64,000 bases of DNA from Dipylidium caninum (Eukaryota; Platyhelminthes; Cestoda; Cyclophyllidea; Dipylidiidae), in assembly GCA_017562135.1 (NCBI GenBank), contig QEYB01000098.1:15001-79000 (forward strand). Reading direction: 5' to 3'. The notes under the pieces were generated by a model. It saw only the letters and a program-made list of their open reading frames with translations. It was not told the DNA's origin and made no database searches. A program made the position numbers and the translations under genes. Each line of letters starts with the position of its first letter. Positions within the stretch are counted from its first letter, which is position 1. This document shows, in pieces, positions 38,001 through 52,800 of the stretch.

Positions 38001-40871
38001 GGTATCGCGAAGCATATCGAGGAGAAAGCCGATAGAGAATCGTAGATTGGAAGTTATAAATTAGTAAATTTGAGATAAGAGCATGCATCAGTGGAGCTTG
38101 AACGTGGATGCGTAAACCGATGGATTAAAAAAGTAAAATAGACGTACTGCGAGATCTCTACTCATTTTGACGTATTTGTTGGGTAACCGTTCCCACGTTT
38201 GCCGCAAACGCTCCACCGGCGGCATTTGCAATCCAACGAGGATGCAAAACATCGTATTGAAATTTCGTAGGTCCTTGACGCACAACTTAGCGATCTAGAA
38301 CCGGAAAATAAAAGGTGAACTGGTTGGGTGCCCGCACTAGGTATGCTCGAGCAATTAAAAGGGCTAGCAAAGTTTACCATAGACATTACCGAAAGTGTTC
38401 ATACAGTTATTTTAAGTTGTATATCAGAGTGGACTACCGACCAAATATCTTGCACATCAAGGAAAAGTGATTTACTACCAATGGATTTATAAATTAGGCA
38501 GGATACGAGGAGCCTGTCTTATTCAAGGAAAAGGACAAACCGTTTTCGTTGAAAAACGATAATGGATTGGCATGCAATCGGCCACCCGTACCGGTCTCTA
38601 TAAAAAGACCTATGCCGAAATCCCTCCAGAGCTATTTAAATCATCAATTCAGTTTTACTAGTTGATTAGGCAGACATAAAGGGACGTCAGTGAACCAAGG
38701 GCTAGAAGTATTGCTGCCAGCAGCGTCTCTAACCAAGCAGATTGGAAAAATTCGACATCCGGATAAGACTAATGATAATACATCAAATTCCTAGGCACTA
38801 TAATAGTCAATTAATGATAAGACCGTTAACATGCACGATGATGTGGCCGATGGGTATAAATACACTTACGACCACCAATAATCTTAATGCATTTCTAATA
38901 AGAGTGTACCTCGAGAGATCAACATTTGTCGTCTACGGAAGCCTACAGCAACCCTTTTCGAAGAAATTGATATGAACAAAAGTGATGATATCATACGTTG
39001 TGGCAGTGTATATAGCAGTGATATCACGAAGTCGGCATTGACACAGTTCCAACCTACCTTGATGAAACGTTTAAGCATATCAACGCGCTTGGGGAGACTG
39101 TTTTCAGCGCAGAGCTCTGAGGCCACCCAGTAGGCTTCTTTATTAACGAGGTCCGCAAAAGCATCCAAATTCTCGCAACCGGTCCCAAACCCACCTCTCC
39201 CGCCACTTCCATCGTCTTCACCAGTGTTTATGTTGCAATTATCAAAGGTGGGACTTGGTGGGGTCAAACCAAACACCTTATCGACGAACTCCGAAGCCTC
39301 AATGGAACGGAAGACAGAGAAGTCATCGAGAGTCAGTTGGATGGCGACCTCCTCTGGAGATAGCTGTGTGTGATCAAAAACACTAGGAGACACTGAAATG
39401 ATGGGTAATGGACAAGCGCTTATTTTCAAGCCTACTTGAGTGAGAGATACACGACTCTCCTGGTGAATGACCTTGGCTACCTCGTCAGTAATGAGGACAT
39501 CAGACGTTCGATTAGGTTTGAGGTAGTAGCGTGAATTCAAGGCGATTCGATTGGCCAGATCGTCCGTAGTGTCCGCAATTCGACTCTGTTTCATAATGGG
39601 GCCCTCGTCCACAGTGACCTTAAAGAGTACGATTTTATCAAAAAACGTAGTAGCAAATTATGATGATCAAGCGATAGACAATGCAAAAATAAGAAGCAAA
39701 TAAATTTGGTGCTTTTTAAACAAACCTGTTTAAGAATATCAACACCTAAACCTTCCACGGTTTAAATTCGAAAATACACAGTTAATATATCAATAAAAAG
39801 GGGTTTGCCATTTCAAAAACACGAACCGCAAAACAAATCGAGCGGTTATCCCATCGCCCATTGCCTGGAGGAATCTAAAAGAGCTCCCAAAAACCAATCA
39901 AGCGGTTTTTCGCCTCGATCATTTAATGTAAGTTGTTAAAGATGGCAAGACGAAGTGGTTGTATAACACGTTAATGTAATTTAAATCAAAATTTAAGAAG
40001 TCTACACTCTTGTTTTTTTTTAAATTTTATAGAGTGTAAACGTGAGTGTAACTTTATCGTCACCTTTGAAGCGAAGGTCTACCAATCTTTTATTACCTTC
40101 ACCGTTTAAGTGAAGTAGAAGAATTGACTAAAAATGCTCGCTCATATTACCTTGTGTTTGTATTGACAATTTAAAAATTGTAAAAGATCTACCAAAGAGG
40201 AACGAGCCAATCAAATAAGAAACGAGAATTGTGCTGTTTGAAATTATTACCCTAACAAAAAACTATCATTTTTGCAATTGGGATATGTAAGAACCATCAA
40301 AAACGTCTATATGAATTTAATAATAATTTTAATATGGAAGGTAAAAGGTTGAAGGGATGGGCATCGTGGCAATAGATATTCCAATGGCAAGCAAAGTGTA
40401 TGATAGACAAATTGGGGGGGAGACAAAATTCGTCAGTAAATAATAAGAAAATGCAGTGATTTACACTGAAGCAAAAATAGTGAACAGAGAGCGGATGATA
40501 GGTTAAAAAGACGGACAGAAGAGAAGGAACAAAAAAGTTAAGCGTGAAAAATAAAAGTTAAAAGAATTGTAATTGATAAGCGGAAGAAAGAATTCGTTTA
40601 GGGAAAGAGTTCTAATAGGTAATACAGTGACTCAAGAATTTAAATCGACAAATGAGGAAGACAGAGCAGATGGACTTACGAGACAGAGGCAAAATTCTGT
40701 GGTAACGTCTTCAAGATCGATGTTGAACTCCTGCGCGGCGAGGCGAACAGCAGCACGTGCTGTGGTGCGCGGATGCAGGGGCACCAGTTTGTTGACTTGG
40801 TCCTTTGCTTCTGGGCCCAACGAGCGCCAAACGCGAATTACTGATAGACCGCCGCCATCTCCTCCCCCCAC
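35063..40871 (-). other. RAPGEF2: PDZ-GEF exon block: RA, CDC25 and low-complexity tail
   Basis: The RA domain (about 40860-40680) reads SVIRVWRSLGPEAKDQVNKL and TTARAAVRLAAQEFNIDLED and continues at 39618. CDC25 spans 39363-39058 (EVAIQLTLDDFSVFRSIEAS, AYWVASELCAENSLPKRVDM), 38294-38148 (FNTMFCILVGLQMPPVERLR, TWERLPNKYVKM) and 37686-37459 (LDPSRNFAHYRNLL, LKDLTFIHVGNPS, LINFAKLRMFAKE). Exon 36492-35063 has VRTYMANLQVTDDMDRLSQL, the conserved segment after CDC25, then Thr/Pro-rich sequence, several Gln runs and PPTYDYALALK (family KPPDYxVALQ). The intron 39364-39435 is 72 bp, in frame and stop-free. The acceptor at 36783 and the start of the RA exon are tentative. Confidence 0.87.
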
Positions 40872-43800
40872 CGAGACAAAGGTGTTTTATTCAATCGCGA
40901 GCCTTTCGAATGCTCCTTTCTCCCACCACCACTTCCAACAACTGTTAAATCAGGCTGAGATGAAGATCGTGTTAGCCCCGAGGGGAAAGAAGAGCATCTG
41001 GAAGGAAGAGGGGCTTCAACGGTGGCGGATGGTCTGTTGGGGGAGAGCGGTGATCGCAGTTGAGGAGTCCCAGGTGGGTAACGGAGTGAAACTGCTCCCC
41101 GAACAAGATGTGGCTAATCGGACAGTGGAGGTAGAGAAAAGAGTCAAAAAATCAGGTTTTTGTGATATTTGAGCTGAAACCCGATAATTTTGCTTTCCAT
41201 AAAGTGCTTGGACACCCTCTTATCACACGTTTACATTTCAATACTTAACAAAAGACGATAATATTTTCACTTATTTAAAGCATGTTGAAATACCAGACTT
41301 GATATTCAAATAAAAATTTCTTTCAAAATTTATAAGTTAAGTTATGTAAAAGACCTCTCTGCGAAACGAAAAAATTACGTTGCGTTACCAAAACCAAAGA
41401 TCACCACAAGATCTGAGAATAGCAATCAGTTACTTGTTTGTCAGTAAGACGTTTGTGTTCCATCCAATTAGCAATCGAAGAAAATGGCATCCCAGCAGCC
41501 TGAGAAGGTGAGTTAATGAGAGTTCTAAATACATGGAATAAAAATCAACCATTAGTTAATATCCAAACCCATATAGCATAATCTGATTGATTTAGAATCA
41601 AATTCGAAGTACATTTAAAATCTCTTCTGGGTTGCCTTGAGGTCACTACATCCTATCATTTGGACCAATCAAACCATTCACTTTAAGTAATCAAATGTTC
41701 GGGTCAAATAATGTTCGGGGCAATAGAATGCTGTAAGAAATACCACGTCTACCTAAAGGGAACAATTGAAGAAGGTTTAAGATTCGTCATCACGAATTTA
41801 CTTGGCGCGAGGCCAATTGGTTGTTTATTTGTGCCTATGTCTATTTTTACACACACGATCAAATATGGCAAGTGAATGTAAAGATGTACGAAAACAGTAT
41901 CTTATCGGACAAAAGCAAGTGGTCAAAATGAAAGTAAACTCACAAAGCCTCCTGGATAGAAGCTACCTCAAACGCGAAGACCTGCTTCCCATGAATGGAG
42001 ATGACAGTGGCGCAGTTTTTAGAATTCAGTCGAGAGTTTAGTTCACCCACTTTTGAAATAAGCTCGTAAAACTCTGTAAGAAAGAAAGGGATTAAGAAAG
42101 AAGGATACTCTATCGGGTGGAATATGCCGTTGCAATTAATACCGTTATAGCAGCCATGAAGAAAAAATGAAGCTCTGTCAAATATGACTGTTTAAAGCGC
42201 AGTGGGAAGGGTAGAGGAAATGTAGAAATACATTCCGTAAGTAAGCCCTTTTTTGATGGACGGCTCCGAAGCAAGGAGCAACGCTAACAGACGAATTTAA
42301 ATAGCGGACTGGAAAAAAAATAGCACTGGCGAACGCGTACCGCCGATACTCATCAAAGTAGCCAAAAGAGTGGTGTTGTGCTCGCTCGCATGGTCTACCA
42401 CGTGTTAATAAACAACCCAATTCCGTAGAAAGAGTTGGTTAAGTCAAAATCTGCCGACTATTCATTTCGATGAGAGAAAGTATACCACCGCAGAATCAAA
42501 TTGAGTGTCATTGTATTTAAAATTCCCGAGGCCAAACTGATGGTCAAAAATATTCAAAAATTAACATTCTGTAAACGCTTTGATTTGACTACCACTTACT
42601 GGGAGACGAAGCTGTATGCTGAATGCTGCGCACGAATTTGATGAACTATAACACAATAGGTGAGAGTTTCACTTAGCAGTTACAAATTCACAGGCTTCAG
42701 CAGCATCTCCAAAACTATCCCTCTTCTATTATGAAGAAAGTACACAAATATTGATGCGCATGACAGAGTTGACATAATCTCCAACAGTTCTATTTGACAC
42801 GACAAGCAAGGCTATATGTAGCGTTGTGGTTCCGAATTTATTGTCACTGAAGCACGATATAGATGTGACAAAAATAATAAAACTCCTTGCTGCAACCACT
42901 TCCTAACCGTCTACCCAGCCAATAATTTGCAAATTGCGTTCATTGCATCACGAGGCACATATGTAATGACTGCAAACCCCGCCTTCCTCAAATAGTGGTC
43001 AGGCCTGCTAGAGTTTAGTCAACAGGGCATTGAAGCAAAATTTCCAAGAAAAAACCGTGGTAAGCCCATCGCCACCACTACCACCAGCGCCACTAGGCGG
43101 GGGTACAGCACGATTCCGTGACTGCGTATGTGTAAGCGCATTAAGGCTTAGTCAGCGACGTAAGCAACCTGGTGCTGAGTGAGAGGTGGGTGAATCATAT
43201 GCACCCGATAGGACCTCAACCGGGGGCTAACACTTACTGGTCGTGATGTCTCGGTTGCTACCCGTCAATTTCTCCATCTGCATTTCTTATCGCTTTAATA
43301 ATTTACAAAATGCTTTCCAAGTGAACAAACATAACGATTAAAATCAAATTTCTCATTTCTCAGTCTATGCTTGAAAAGAAGATAATGTGCACTTCAACGG
43401 TTTGTAATAATCACCTGAAACCTGTCATCAATACAAGTTAAGGCCAAATGCAACTTTAGTGACCAATATGTCACTGAAATGTGATACCAACCTCTCGGTC
43501 ACCAGGGCGAACGTGTGAATTTGCAGGTCGTCAAAAAAAGAGGCAAATTATATTCTAAAAGTTTGACGAAACCAACTCACGAAAATGTCAACTTCCCCAA
43601 TCAATGCGGAAAGAACAAACCTTAGGGGAATGCGTGCAAGGGATACTGACAACGTTTAAACAGGGGATCTTTTACGATCAGTTGCAGTGAGATATGAAGT
43701 TGCAGTGAGAGAATTTACAAAACGGTAATGTCTATCAATTTTAATATAATTCCGGGACTGTTAAACATTGACACAGTAGAAATTTTAAAAAAAAATGTAA

Positions 43801-46800
43801 ACGAAAAATAAATGTGGCTTCAGATGCGAAGTGAACAGAATAAGGCGTAAACAATTATTAAATTTAAAAAGAATGCCCATAAATAATGTCTTAAAATAAC
43901 CAAGGCAAACAAAATGTTCAATATTTATATATCTCATTAAAAAAATTCCCCACAACAATGTTCACATCAGTGATATTAGCAAACAATATTGAAATACCAG
44001 TGGGGATTCAGTAAAGCTGATATTTCGCCAGAATGATTGAATAAACAAAGCAAATAAACAATGACGCATAGAAAGGCAATAGGGACTGGGAATAGATGGA
44101 TAAGCGGAGACGCATTATTAGAGGATTGGATAGACAAATAAATAAATGAGTAAAAGGATGGCCAAATGGACTAATCCATGGACGGATAAAATGGATAAGT
44201 GGGTTAAGGAAAAATAAACGAATTTGTAAAATAAAGAGGATAGATGGCCAGGTCGCTAAGCGGGGGAGCAGATACATGGCGAATAGACTGAATGTCAGAC
44301 AAAAAAACTCACGCGAAGGATTGAATATTACCGAGAAGGTGAGCGTGCGTGTGGTTGTAGTTCCCGGCACTTGTCGATTGGAAGTTGCCACCAGAAGCGC
44401 TAGCAGAGATGCTACCTTAGACAATGATAGTCCTTCAACTTTTGTCTGTTGGAGAGCCAATAATTGATCACCACGCCGCAAAGCTGGTCGAACGTCGTAG
44501 CCAGCATCCACACTATTTCCGACCTCCTCCGCCTGATTGACAAAAACTCCGAACTCGCCTTGACCACTGACAAGCACAAAAGGCAGAATAATATGGCAGG
44601 CTGAATTTGGGGTAACCACCAGTGTTAAGGTAACAGGAAATGTCCGAGGCCGAGATCGAGTAGAGCAAGCGAGATGTAGAAGGCGTCGATTTCCGCTGTC
44701 ACGTCGTAGGAGGTCGCTGAATGTTTCCAAGAAGCGAATCATTGCCGGACGGTCGCGGAAATCACCGGGGTGGTTGTGCACCCATAACACAACATAACGT
44801 TGAATGCGTGAGCGCAAAACACGATCTTCTGGTGGCGCTTCCTCCCACCACGTTAGCAGACGGCGGACCAGCAATGCAGGTGTCGACAGGAAAGTACGAT
44901 AGGTGAGAAGCAAATCTTCTGGATAGCTGGGGTCGTTTGATTCCGGTGATTTCAAGTTGTCTATTAACTTCTCTGGTGTACCCTAATAAAAAAGAAAACA
45001 ATTGGCTAATACCTCAATAAACCAGATTTCTTATAATTTTCTTTGTAAGCAAAACAAAGTTAGTACAAGTGTGCCTAAGCTCATTTGCAGCAAAATACAA
45101 AGAAATATTGCATTTCAGGAGTCCTTTTCTCTTAAGTGATAATAAATATCGCAAGTTAAGTTTTTTTCAAAGACACGCCCTACCAGAATTCCCAAATGTG
45201 TTCACCCATGGCCATGCCGGAAACAATTAGATCTATTGCAAGCACTAACATCCATATAATAACAGGAATAAATCATCATTCCATTTCTCCTTGTGATAGT
45301 AAATTACTGATTCCTATAAATAGCACAGACACCCGAAGCGTAAAGTTGAGCATAGGAAAGTACGAGATGGAACATGAAGATGAACAAAGTGAGGACCGAG
45401 GTGAAGACTGAATAACTGCAATTTTTACTTAAGCATTTGTCGAGGCAAACTTTCAGCGGGCGGTGCTTGTAAACCCTCCCATGCTTCAACACGTTACAAT
45501 TCGGCGCAGCTACAGACCGTATTTTGTTGAAAAATTATGTCATATGGGTCTCGTTCACATTCTACAGAGCTAAGGCCAGTAACTAAACGTGCAAATGATA
45601 GTGTCTTAACTAAACGGTGTATAATGCTTATTTGTTATTCTCGAAAACAAAATAGTTGTATGTTTTCAATTCTGATAACTGCAAAGTTATGAGCTTTCGC
45701 AATCTATTGATATATAACAGGAATTGCATTCACAGGTGAGCTGAAAGGTGGATCAGAAGAAATGAACAAGCACCTTGATCACGACTCGTGAGACGGGAGC
45801 AGAAGATTGACCAAAAGACGCGTCATCGGTGTCAGTGGAGCCAAGAGCAGCGTCCTCGCGAATATCTTCATAGACCAGGACCACTCGTCCACCATCTTCC
45901 TCCAACTCAGGTACCTCGGCATCAGCGGCCTGTGCCATGACGCGGAAGTAGTCAGCCTGAGCCACGCACACGAACTGGCAGTCTTCAGTCACTGTGCGCA
46001 TTTGTCCTCGATGACGCTGCACAGGAACTCCACTAACCGCAGGTCCTCCTCCCACTGTTGATGAAGGCAGTATTTTCACCCCGAAAGAGTCGCCGCTGGA
46101 CAACTCACGAATTGTTCCATCAGGATCTATCACCTGTGAAATAGAACAGGTTCTTGGCAATATTTATTTCTTGGACGATAGGGTATTTAAATGCGAGAAA
46201 ATACACCTTGACTAAAACCAGTCACAGAAAATTCGAATTTTTTCAAGAATGATTAAATCCAAGTGCGGAATTATTGTATGAAAAAGTAGTAATACGACTG
46301 GTATATTTTAATCATCATTAACCGAGAGGGAAGTGACAGCCAGTAGTCGATGAAGGGAGAAGAAATAGTTTTTACAATTAAACGTAACTTTGAGACAAAA
46401 AATAGATTAATGAAAACAATCATGTAAAAATGCAAAAGCAGACCCACCTCCACAGTACCATTGAGGATAACCGACCAGGTATCGAGAATCTCACCATCAG
46501 AGAGAACTACTTGACCGGCTTCGCGTACCACTGCCACTAGCATTAGGCGACAGAGAGCAGTCCGGGTGACCTCAGACAGATTTGAAAAAGCCTGGAGAGG
46601 AACGGTGAGAAAAAAACCGTTATGCTTCAAGGCCTTTTCGCTCAGCATGATTCTTCGATATAAGCCTACTGCGCATTCCAGACGGTGGTGGCGAGTAGAT
46701 CTCAGAAAGGAAACCAAACTGATATCTATCAAAATGCAACCGCTAAAAAAAACTCATATTGTCTATTTTCTAGCGTAATTCCAAACTTCGCTATTTTATA

Positions 46801-49800
46801 AAGGCATCCGGAATTTGGAAATTTTGATGGGGAAAAATCTAAAGGTCTCCAGTAAGATATCCAAAAAAACAGTCATACATCAATAGGTTTGGTTCGATCT
46901 ACTAAATCTCAGTTAGGTCACAGATAAATAATTTTACTATTACTGACAGAAAATTGTTCTACTTGCATCTCTATTAGAAGTTTTGAGTCTAAAAGACATA
47001 CATCAGATTTGATAGAAAAATTGTAGAGATCTCTACGATGCATTTCATTAACTTTAACAGTGACAAATTGACAAAATCCCACCTGCGTTAGTAACAGAAC
47101 GACATCAAAATATTATTCTCCCAGGTGACCTAAATTTATGCGTCAATAAGAGTATATACAATTAGACTGGAGAAGTATTTGTCCATACCGGCAACTTTTG
47201 GACGTTTTCGACGAGCACTTCCACATCTGTCTTAGTTCGTAAATATGGTTCCTTCAACAACGCATCCCAAAAGCTGTCTCGGAGGGACTATGAGGCGGGA
47301 AATAAAAATATATCGTTTTAAAGTCAATTTTAGCGGACCCTCTTCAGTATAGTTTTGTACCTCATGACTGCTGCTTCCTGAGTCAAACTCATCATCCTCG
47401 TTATCATCATCTTCTTCGTCGTCATTATCCACATCGCTACAAGCGCCCTCACCGTCTTCCGCATCACCACCGCCTTCCACATCAGAATCGGATTCCACTC
47501 CGGCAGTATTTTGAGTACTAATGCTGCTACTATTGGAAATTGTGGTCATTGTGCGTACAATCGCCGAATCGCTTTCCGACAGAGAGGAATGTCGCTCCGT
47601 TGTTGGTTTCTGTTGCACCTGCTGTGGTGTTTTCTTAATTCCCGAGACCTAGATGTCATTAAAAATTTGATAAAAATAATGGGAAAAATGCGGTTACATA
47701 TTTCTTACCAAAATCTCAATTATATTGCCATAGTCTAATACTGCCCTACCATTCAATTCTAATACAACGCACCCTAAAGAAGGAAACCATTCAGTTAGAA
47801 GCCAAAAAAATTTAAAACATGGTGGGTACCTGTATTAATAGTATAAACCTGTTTAAAAATTTTAAATGTAAACGACTACTTTGAGGCATGACATGAAATA
47901 GTCAACTGCCAGGGTAAAAAATACTTCTTGTACTTGTGGCGCCGCAATAGAATGAAATAGAGGGATCACATTTAATAAACGTCACGAGGAAATTATTTGA
48001 GGTCAATGTTCAGTAAGATTAATAGCTACTGCTAGTGAGTGCGTAATGGTTGTTAAAAAGCGCTAAGGCGAGATGACAGTTTGTGAAAAAGGGAACCATT
48101 AACACAAATCGCTAGAGAAGAATATATCAATTGTCGTGAATCGCAGGGGAATTGGCGACTATTTCAAGTTATTTTTGTGCAATGCATCAGCAGAACTCGC
48201 GCAGATGGTTATAAGAGCAATTTCATTCTATGGGAATTAATTCAACCCAACGTTCAATTGCAAGGACCTTTTGGTTGAACTAGGTAAATTTGCATACCAC
48301 AACGGTTTACATGAGATAGACAAAAATTTAATCATATGTAACATTAATTTGTCAACACACCGAAGGGTCTGAAAAAAATGGGGCCCTACTTGCACAAATA
48401 GCTTCAGATGGTGCTGAAAAGTTAATAACCAGCAATTACGTGTTGCACCAATTTAGTTTCTCGAATAACACAACGTTAAATGAGAAATAGGCACACCGAA
48501 GGTAACACCATATATGGAAATGTTCGTTTGAACCTAATAAAAAACTAGGAATGTGCTTTCAACAAAGGGCGAGTTAATAAAATATTTGATACGGTTGCGA
48601 GGGGATGCAGATTTAGAAAGAAGTAAAAGGCGTCACAAATACCGTGTCCAGTTCGGAAGTTAAATCAAAAGAGGAAGGCGATAAAATAAAAGAAACCCGG
48701 AAAAAGCTCGACAGAGCAGCAAAGATAAAGTAAAAATTAAATTCAGAAAAAATAATGAAAATTGCGACAACGTGGGAAAAGTTTTTAAAAGGCAACTGTA
48801 AGCAATCCCAAATAAGCGAGGGTAAATGCAGATTTACCTGAAATAAATACACGACAAAGTATAGTAAAGGTTGGAAAAAACATCAGAAGGTAACCGCTAA
48901 GTCGCCAGCTCCAACTTAAAAAGAAGTTGGTGGTAGGGAGGGTACGATAGAATGGGTAGTGGCAAATGTGGCATCACGTTCTAGTGGTAGCGAGTGCCCC
49001 TACCCAATCTTCGCGGCAATTTTTTGTGCAAAAACCTTGGCCATTACCACTTGTGACCAACTGGCCGAAGGGTGGAATCAGTTAGGGTTCAAGGTTTTTC
49101 CCCACGTAGGCATCTCCTTTAACACATACAGCTCACAAAATGTGACAGTAGTACTGCCCATGATTATGTTTCCTCCGTTGATGACACCGGTTTGGTAAAA
49201 CCATAGGATACTTTCTTTCAAAAAGTGGGGGGGGGAGAGGCGGAGAAGTTAAGATAGTTGAAACAACGGCTGTCGTTGAATCACCATCAACAAGCCATAT
49301 CAGTCATCTATCTTTTTCGCCATCTAGCCTACCACTTTTTGCCAACGGCACTATTATTTTTTCGGCCTCAGTGAGTACCCAAAAATTGAGGAAAACATAT
49401 CTCTTCCCCTTCTTCGTCCTCTTCCTTTTGCTTTTCGCTCTTTTGACGCATCAACTTCCAGTAAATGTACGCCGGTGACCACAATTCCCTCTCAAACATT
49501 CCCTTCATATTAGCAACTCAATAGTGTACCTCCGACTTCGCATTGCTGTTACCATTGGAGCGGAAGCAATCCTGTTGTCAGCGGTAACAGACTTGTCCAG
49601 ACCACACAAAAACTCTATTTGTCCATTTGGTAGTTTCCCCTACTCTCGTCAAGCCTTACGCAATTAGAAACGGCCACAGTACAGGCTAGAATGTTTCATC
49701 CAGGAAGGTGATATTAGTGCTGAAAGGGAATACGGCTAGAAGTTTTTGAGGCGTTGTGATAACGTCTAATCCAGTAATAATAAGTGATCAGTCAAGGTCA

Positions 49801-52800
49801 ACATAAAACTTACTACAAAGGGCTTGTTTGACGCAGGCTGCAGTTGGGCACGTTGCGAGAGTAACATCGTTGCAGGAGGATCTCTTTCCACGTAGGCAAT
49901 CTGCCAGAAGGCAACAAGTGTCATCACCTCAACAACACAATTGCAACCTTTCCCCTGCTCCTCTCCCTTCCCCATCATAATCGCGATCATGGGGAATAAA
50001 GGCAGCACTCTTGTGGCAAGCAAGTGAGCGCACGACGAATGGGCGGCATTTAATGAAGATGCATGATGTTAATTAATGGACTTGTATCCAATTGCCCCCA
50101 TGTCCTCTCCCTCACTCCTTCTCCCGCCCATTTTGCTTGTGCGTGTGTGCACACGCACTTTTCCACCCTACTCTTCGAGTTCGCATTCGCTTCCACTGTC
50201 ATAGCCGTTACCTTCCTGTCAGGATGGGATTCATACTAAATGGCAGTGACGCGACCTATGAAGGCTTACCGGGTACTAATTGGCGATTCGACTGATTACT
50301 ACTGCGCTGATACCTCGTGATTGATTTTATGAAGGAACGTTAGATGGGCTCATGGACCGCTTGAAGTTACTTGTCTTAGAGCATACGAGGCAATAAATCA
50401 AAAATCTTATCGCCACATGGCAAACAAAAGCATAGGTACCGCGTGTATTCCTTTGCTGTCCGTTTACTGAGCCACATCTTGTGGAAGCCATAATTCCTTA
50501 CAATAAATGTTACTAGTCGTCGTTTTCCCTTCCATGTGAAGGCCATCGCGTTTGCGGTATCGAAGGTGTTTTCTATTTGCTGCTTCCTAGTAGGTCTCGA
50601 ATAACTCATTAGCCACAAGTGCATCAAATCCGCTTCGACTACTCTGGTGCGCAAGCCATGTTAATTGTTTAAGTTAGTTATAGCGTTTAACCCGCGATCG
50701 TGGAAATACAAGCCATGATCTTCTTAATCGGAATTTTGTTGATGGTGCAACTGAGTTCTCATACATACGTACAACCCTAAAACGAGGGAGATCGTGTGCA
50801 AATTGAACTATAATTCCGAAAAAGTTCACGAAATTGTAAAGATAAACCTAAATGTTAAGCGTATTAACTATCTTGTTTCTTTCGGAAGGATCCATGCATC
50901 CTCCATCATGGATATTCATGAAAGCCTCGCAGTTTTCCACTTCGTTAAAGTCAAAGTCGTTTCAAAATTAAATATCTTGCTAGCAGGCTAATAGTTTACA
51001 TACACGATAGCCACAAATTTAACGACACCCTAGGTCGATAACGTGTTTATATGCGTCTTTGTAATTTTGTGTGTATCGAAATAATGGATAGAGAAAAACG
51101 AGTCACTTCAAATTATGCTGAAATGATTACAAACATAAGCACCACATAAACGTGCTGGAAAACATTTTTCATAAGATGTCTGTTACATATTTACGCGACG
51201 GGTTTTTCTTATCGGATTCGTAAACGAATTCAAAATCCATCGTCTGTGGCCTTAAAATTGAAAACAATTAATAGATAGAGACGACATTCTCAAGACAGAT
51301 CGTGCAAAGTTTGAGTCAAAATATGGATCTTTATTTACTTTGTAACTTTCAAACTTGCAAAAATTGGACAGTTTTTAAAATTGGAGTCCGTTCTTCCTTA
51401 ACTTTAATGGCCTCAAAAGTTCTGAGTCAATTGGAAAGATTTTTTCTTCGTGTAACATGATATAAACACTAAAACAACAATCAAGAGTGGAGACGTTTCT
51501 TCAATACTAAATTAATCTAATCCAGGCCGAAAGAGGCCTTTAAGGGAGATTACGGGACAGTGAACAGCTCGACTAGATTTTATCGCCAACATACCGCAAT
51601 GAGATCAGAGTCCTCCAAAACAATGCAATCTTGGTGACGCATTTGGCTACCGTTTACTCGAGTGCCGAAACTGAAACACAAACAGGCAGGGTATTCAGAA
51701 AGCGATAAGTAAAGATGTCCAATCATTAAATCAAAGATCTCTTCTGCTGTGGCAACGACAATGGAACCTACTATCTTTCATTTTATTAGGATAGGTGCAT
51801 CGATAGTTTAGGGAGAATCCTTTATACTCACATCCTCTGCAGTCTATAACTCACACAATTTCTGATTTATGCCTCCGTAAAGATGGATAGGGTTTATTAC
51901 AAGAAAATGACATTAAATTATTCATGGCGTGACGACAAACGCGGTGGCTTAGGTTACACTGAAAAAAGAATCAAATCTGTGAGGTCTTTCCCACTTTGCA
52001 CGTATCACATAATTTTGATGAATATAGCGAAGTGAAAAACATTTTGTGATTGATCAAATACATTTGTTTCCGAGCAAAATGGGTTTCGAAATAGCTTCGA
52101 ATGATTAGTTTAGCCACACACATAGCACACTGTACTAAAATACGGAAATTATAAATAAAGAAATCATTTAAAAACTTAACACCTTAAAGTAATGTCAGTG
52201 TATGGTGAAAGAGATTAAATCAATCCAAAAATTCAAACGTAGAAACATATGCGCGATTGCTGCTTAAGCTATGTGAAATCAGTTAGATAAAAAGCAAATA
52301 GTAAAGGCATATTCTTTAATAAGTACATTAAATAGCTGAAATTCCAACCAGATCTACGCATCTTTGCATAAAAAAGAAGGGTAAACATATGCTTCTAGCC
52401 CCTAAAAAGACAAGTGAATGTGAGTCAGAAAAAAAGATAGTTTTCATACGATTATGCATTAAAAAATACTGTTAACTGGGAAATAGGGAACTAAGAGGAA
52501 AAAAATTAATATCTCCAAAAATTTGGTTGGGTTTCCGAAAAGCACATTTCACACATATGATTTAGCTTGATTACTGGCAGAACCCAAGGATCTAAGGCAG
52601 TGTCGATGATGAAAAAGGAAAAAGGTGCGCCACAATCAATATAATCAGGCAAAAAATCTTGTGGGACTAAAAAAACATGATTTTCGATCGTGATAAATGA
52701 AAAGAACGTGGCTTGCGCGCCAGAGTAGTCGAAGCGGATTTGATGCACTTGTGGCTAATGAGTTATTCGAGACCTACTAGGAAGCAGCAAATAGAAAACA

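Noticed and set aside
48959..49198. 79-residue open frame in the left arm, repeated as 83 residues at 54168-54419
   Set aside because: Conserved only because the arms are copies. No start context, domain or homologue recognised; the other frames in the arms are equally featureless.
50376..50654. 92-residue frame present in both inverted-repeat arms
   Set aside because: Near identity reflects arm similarity. No motif of a transposase, reverse transcriptase or nuclease, so not called a mobile-element gene.
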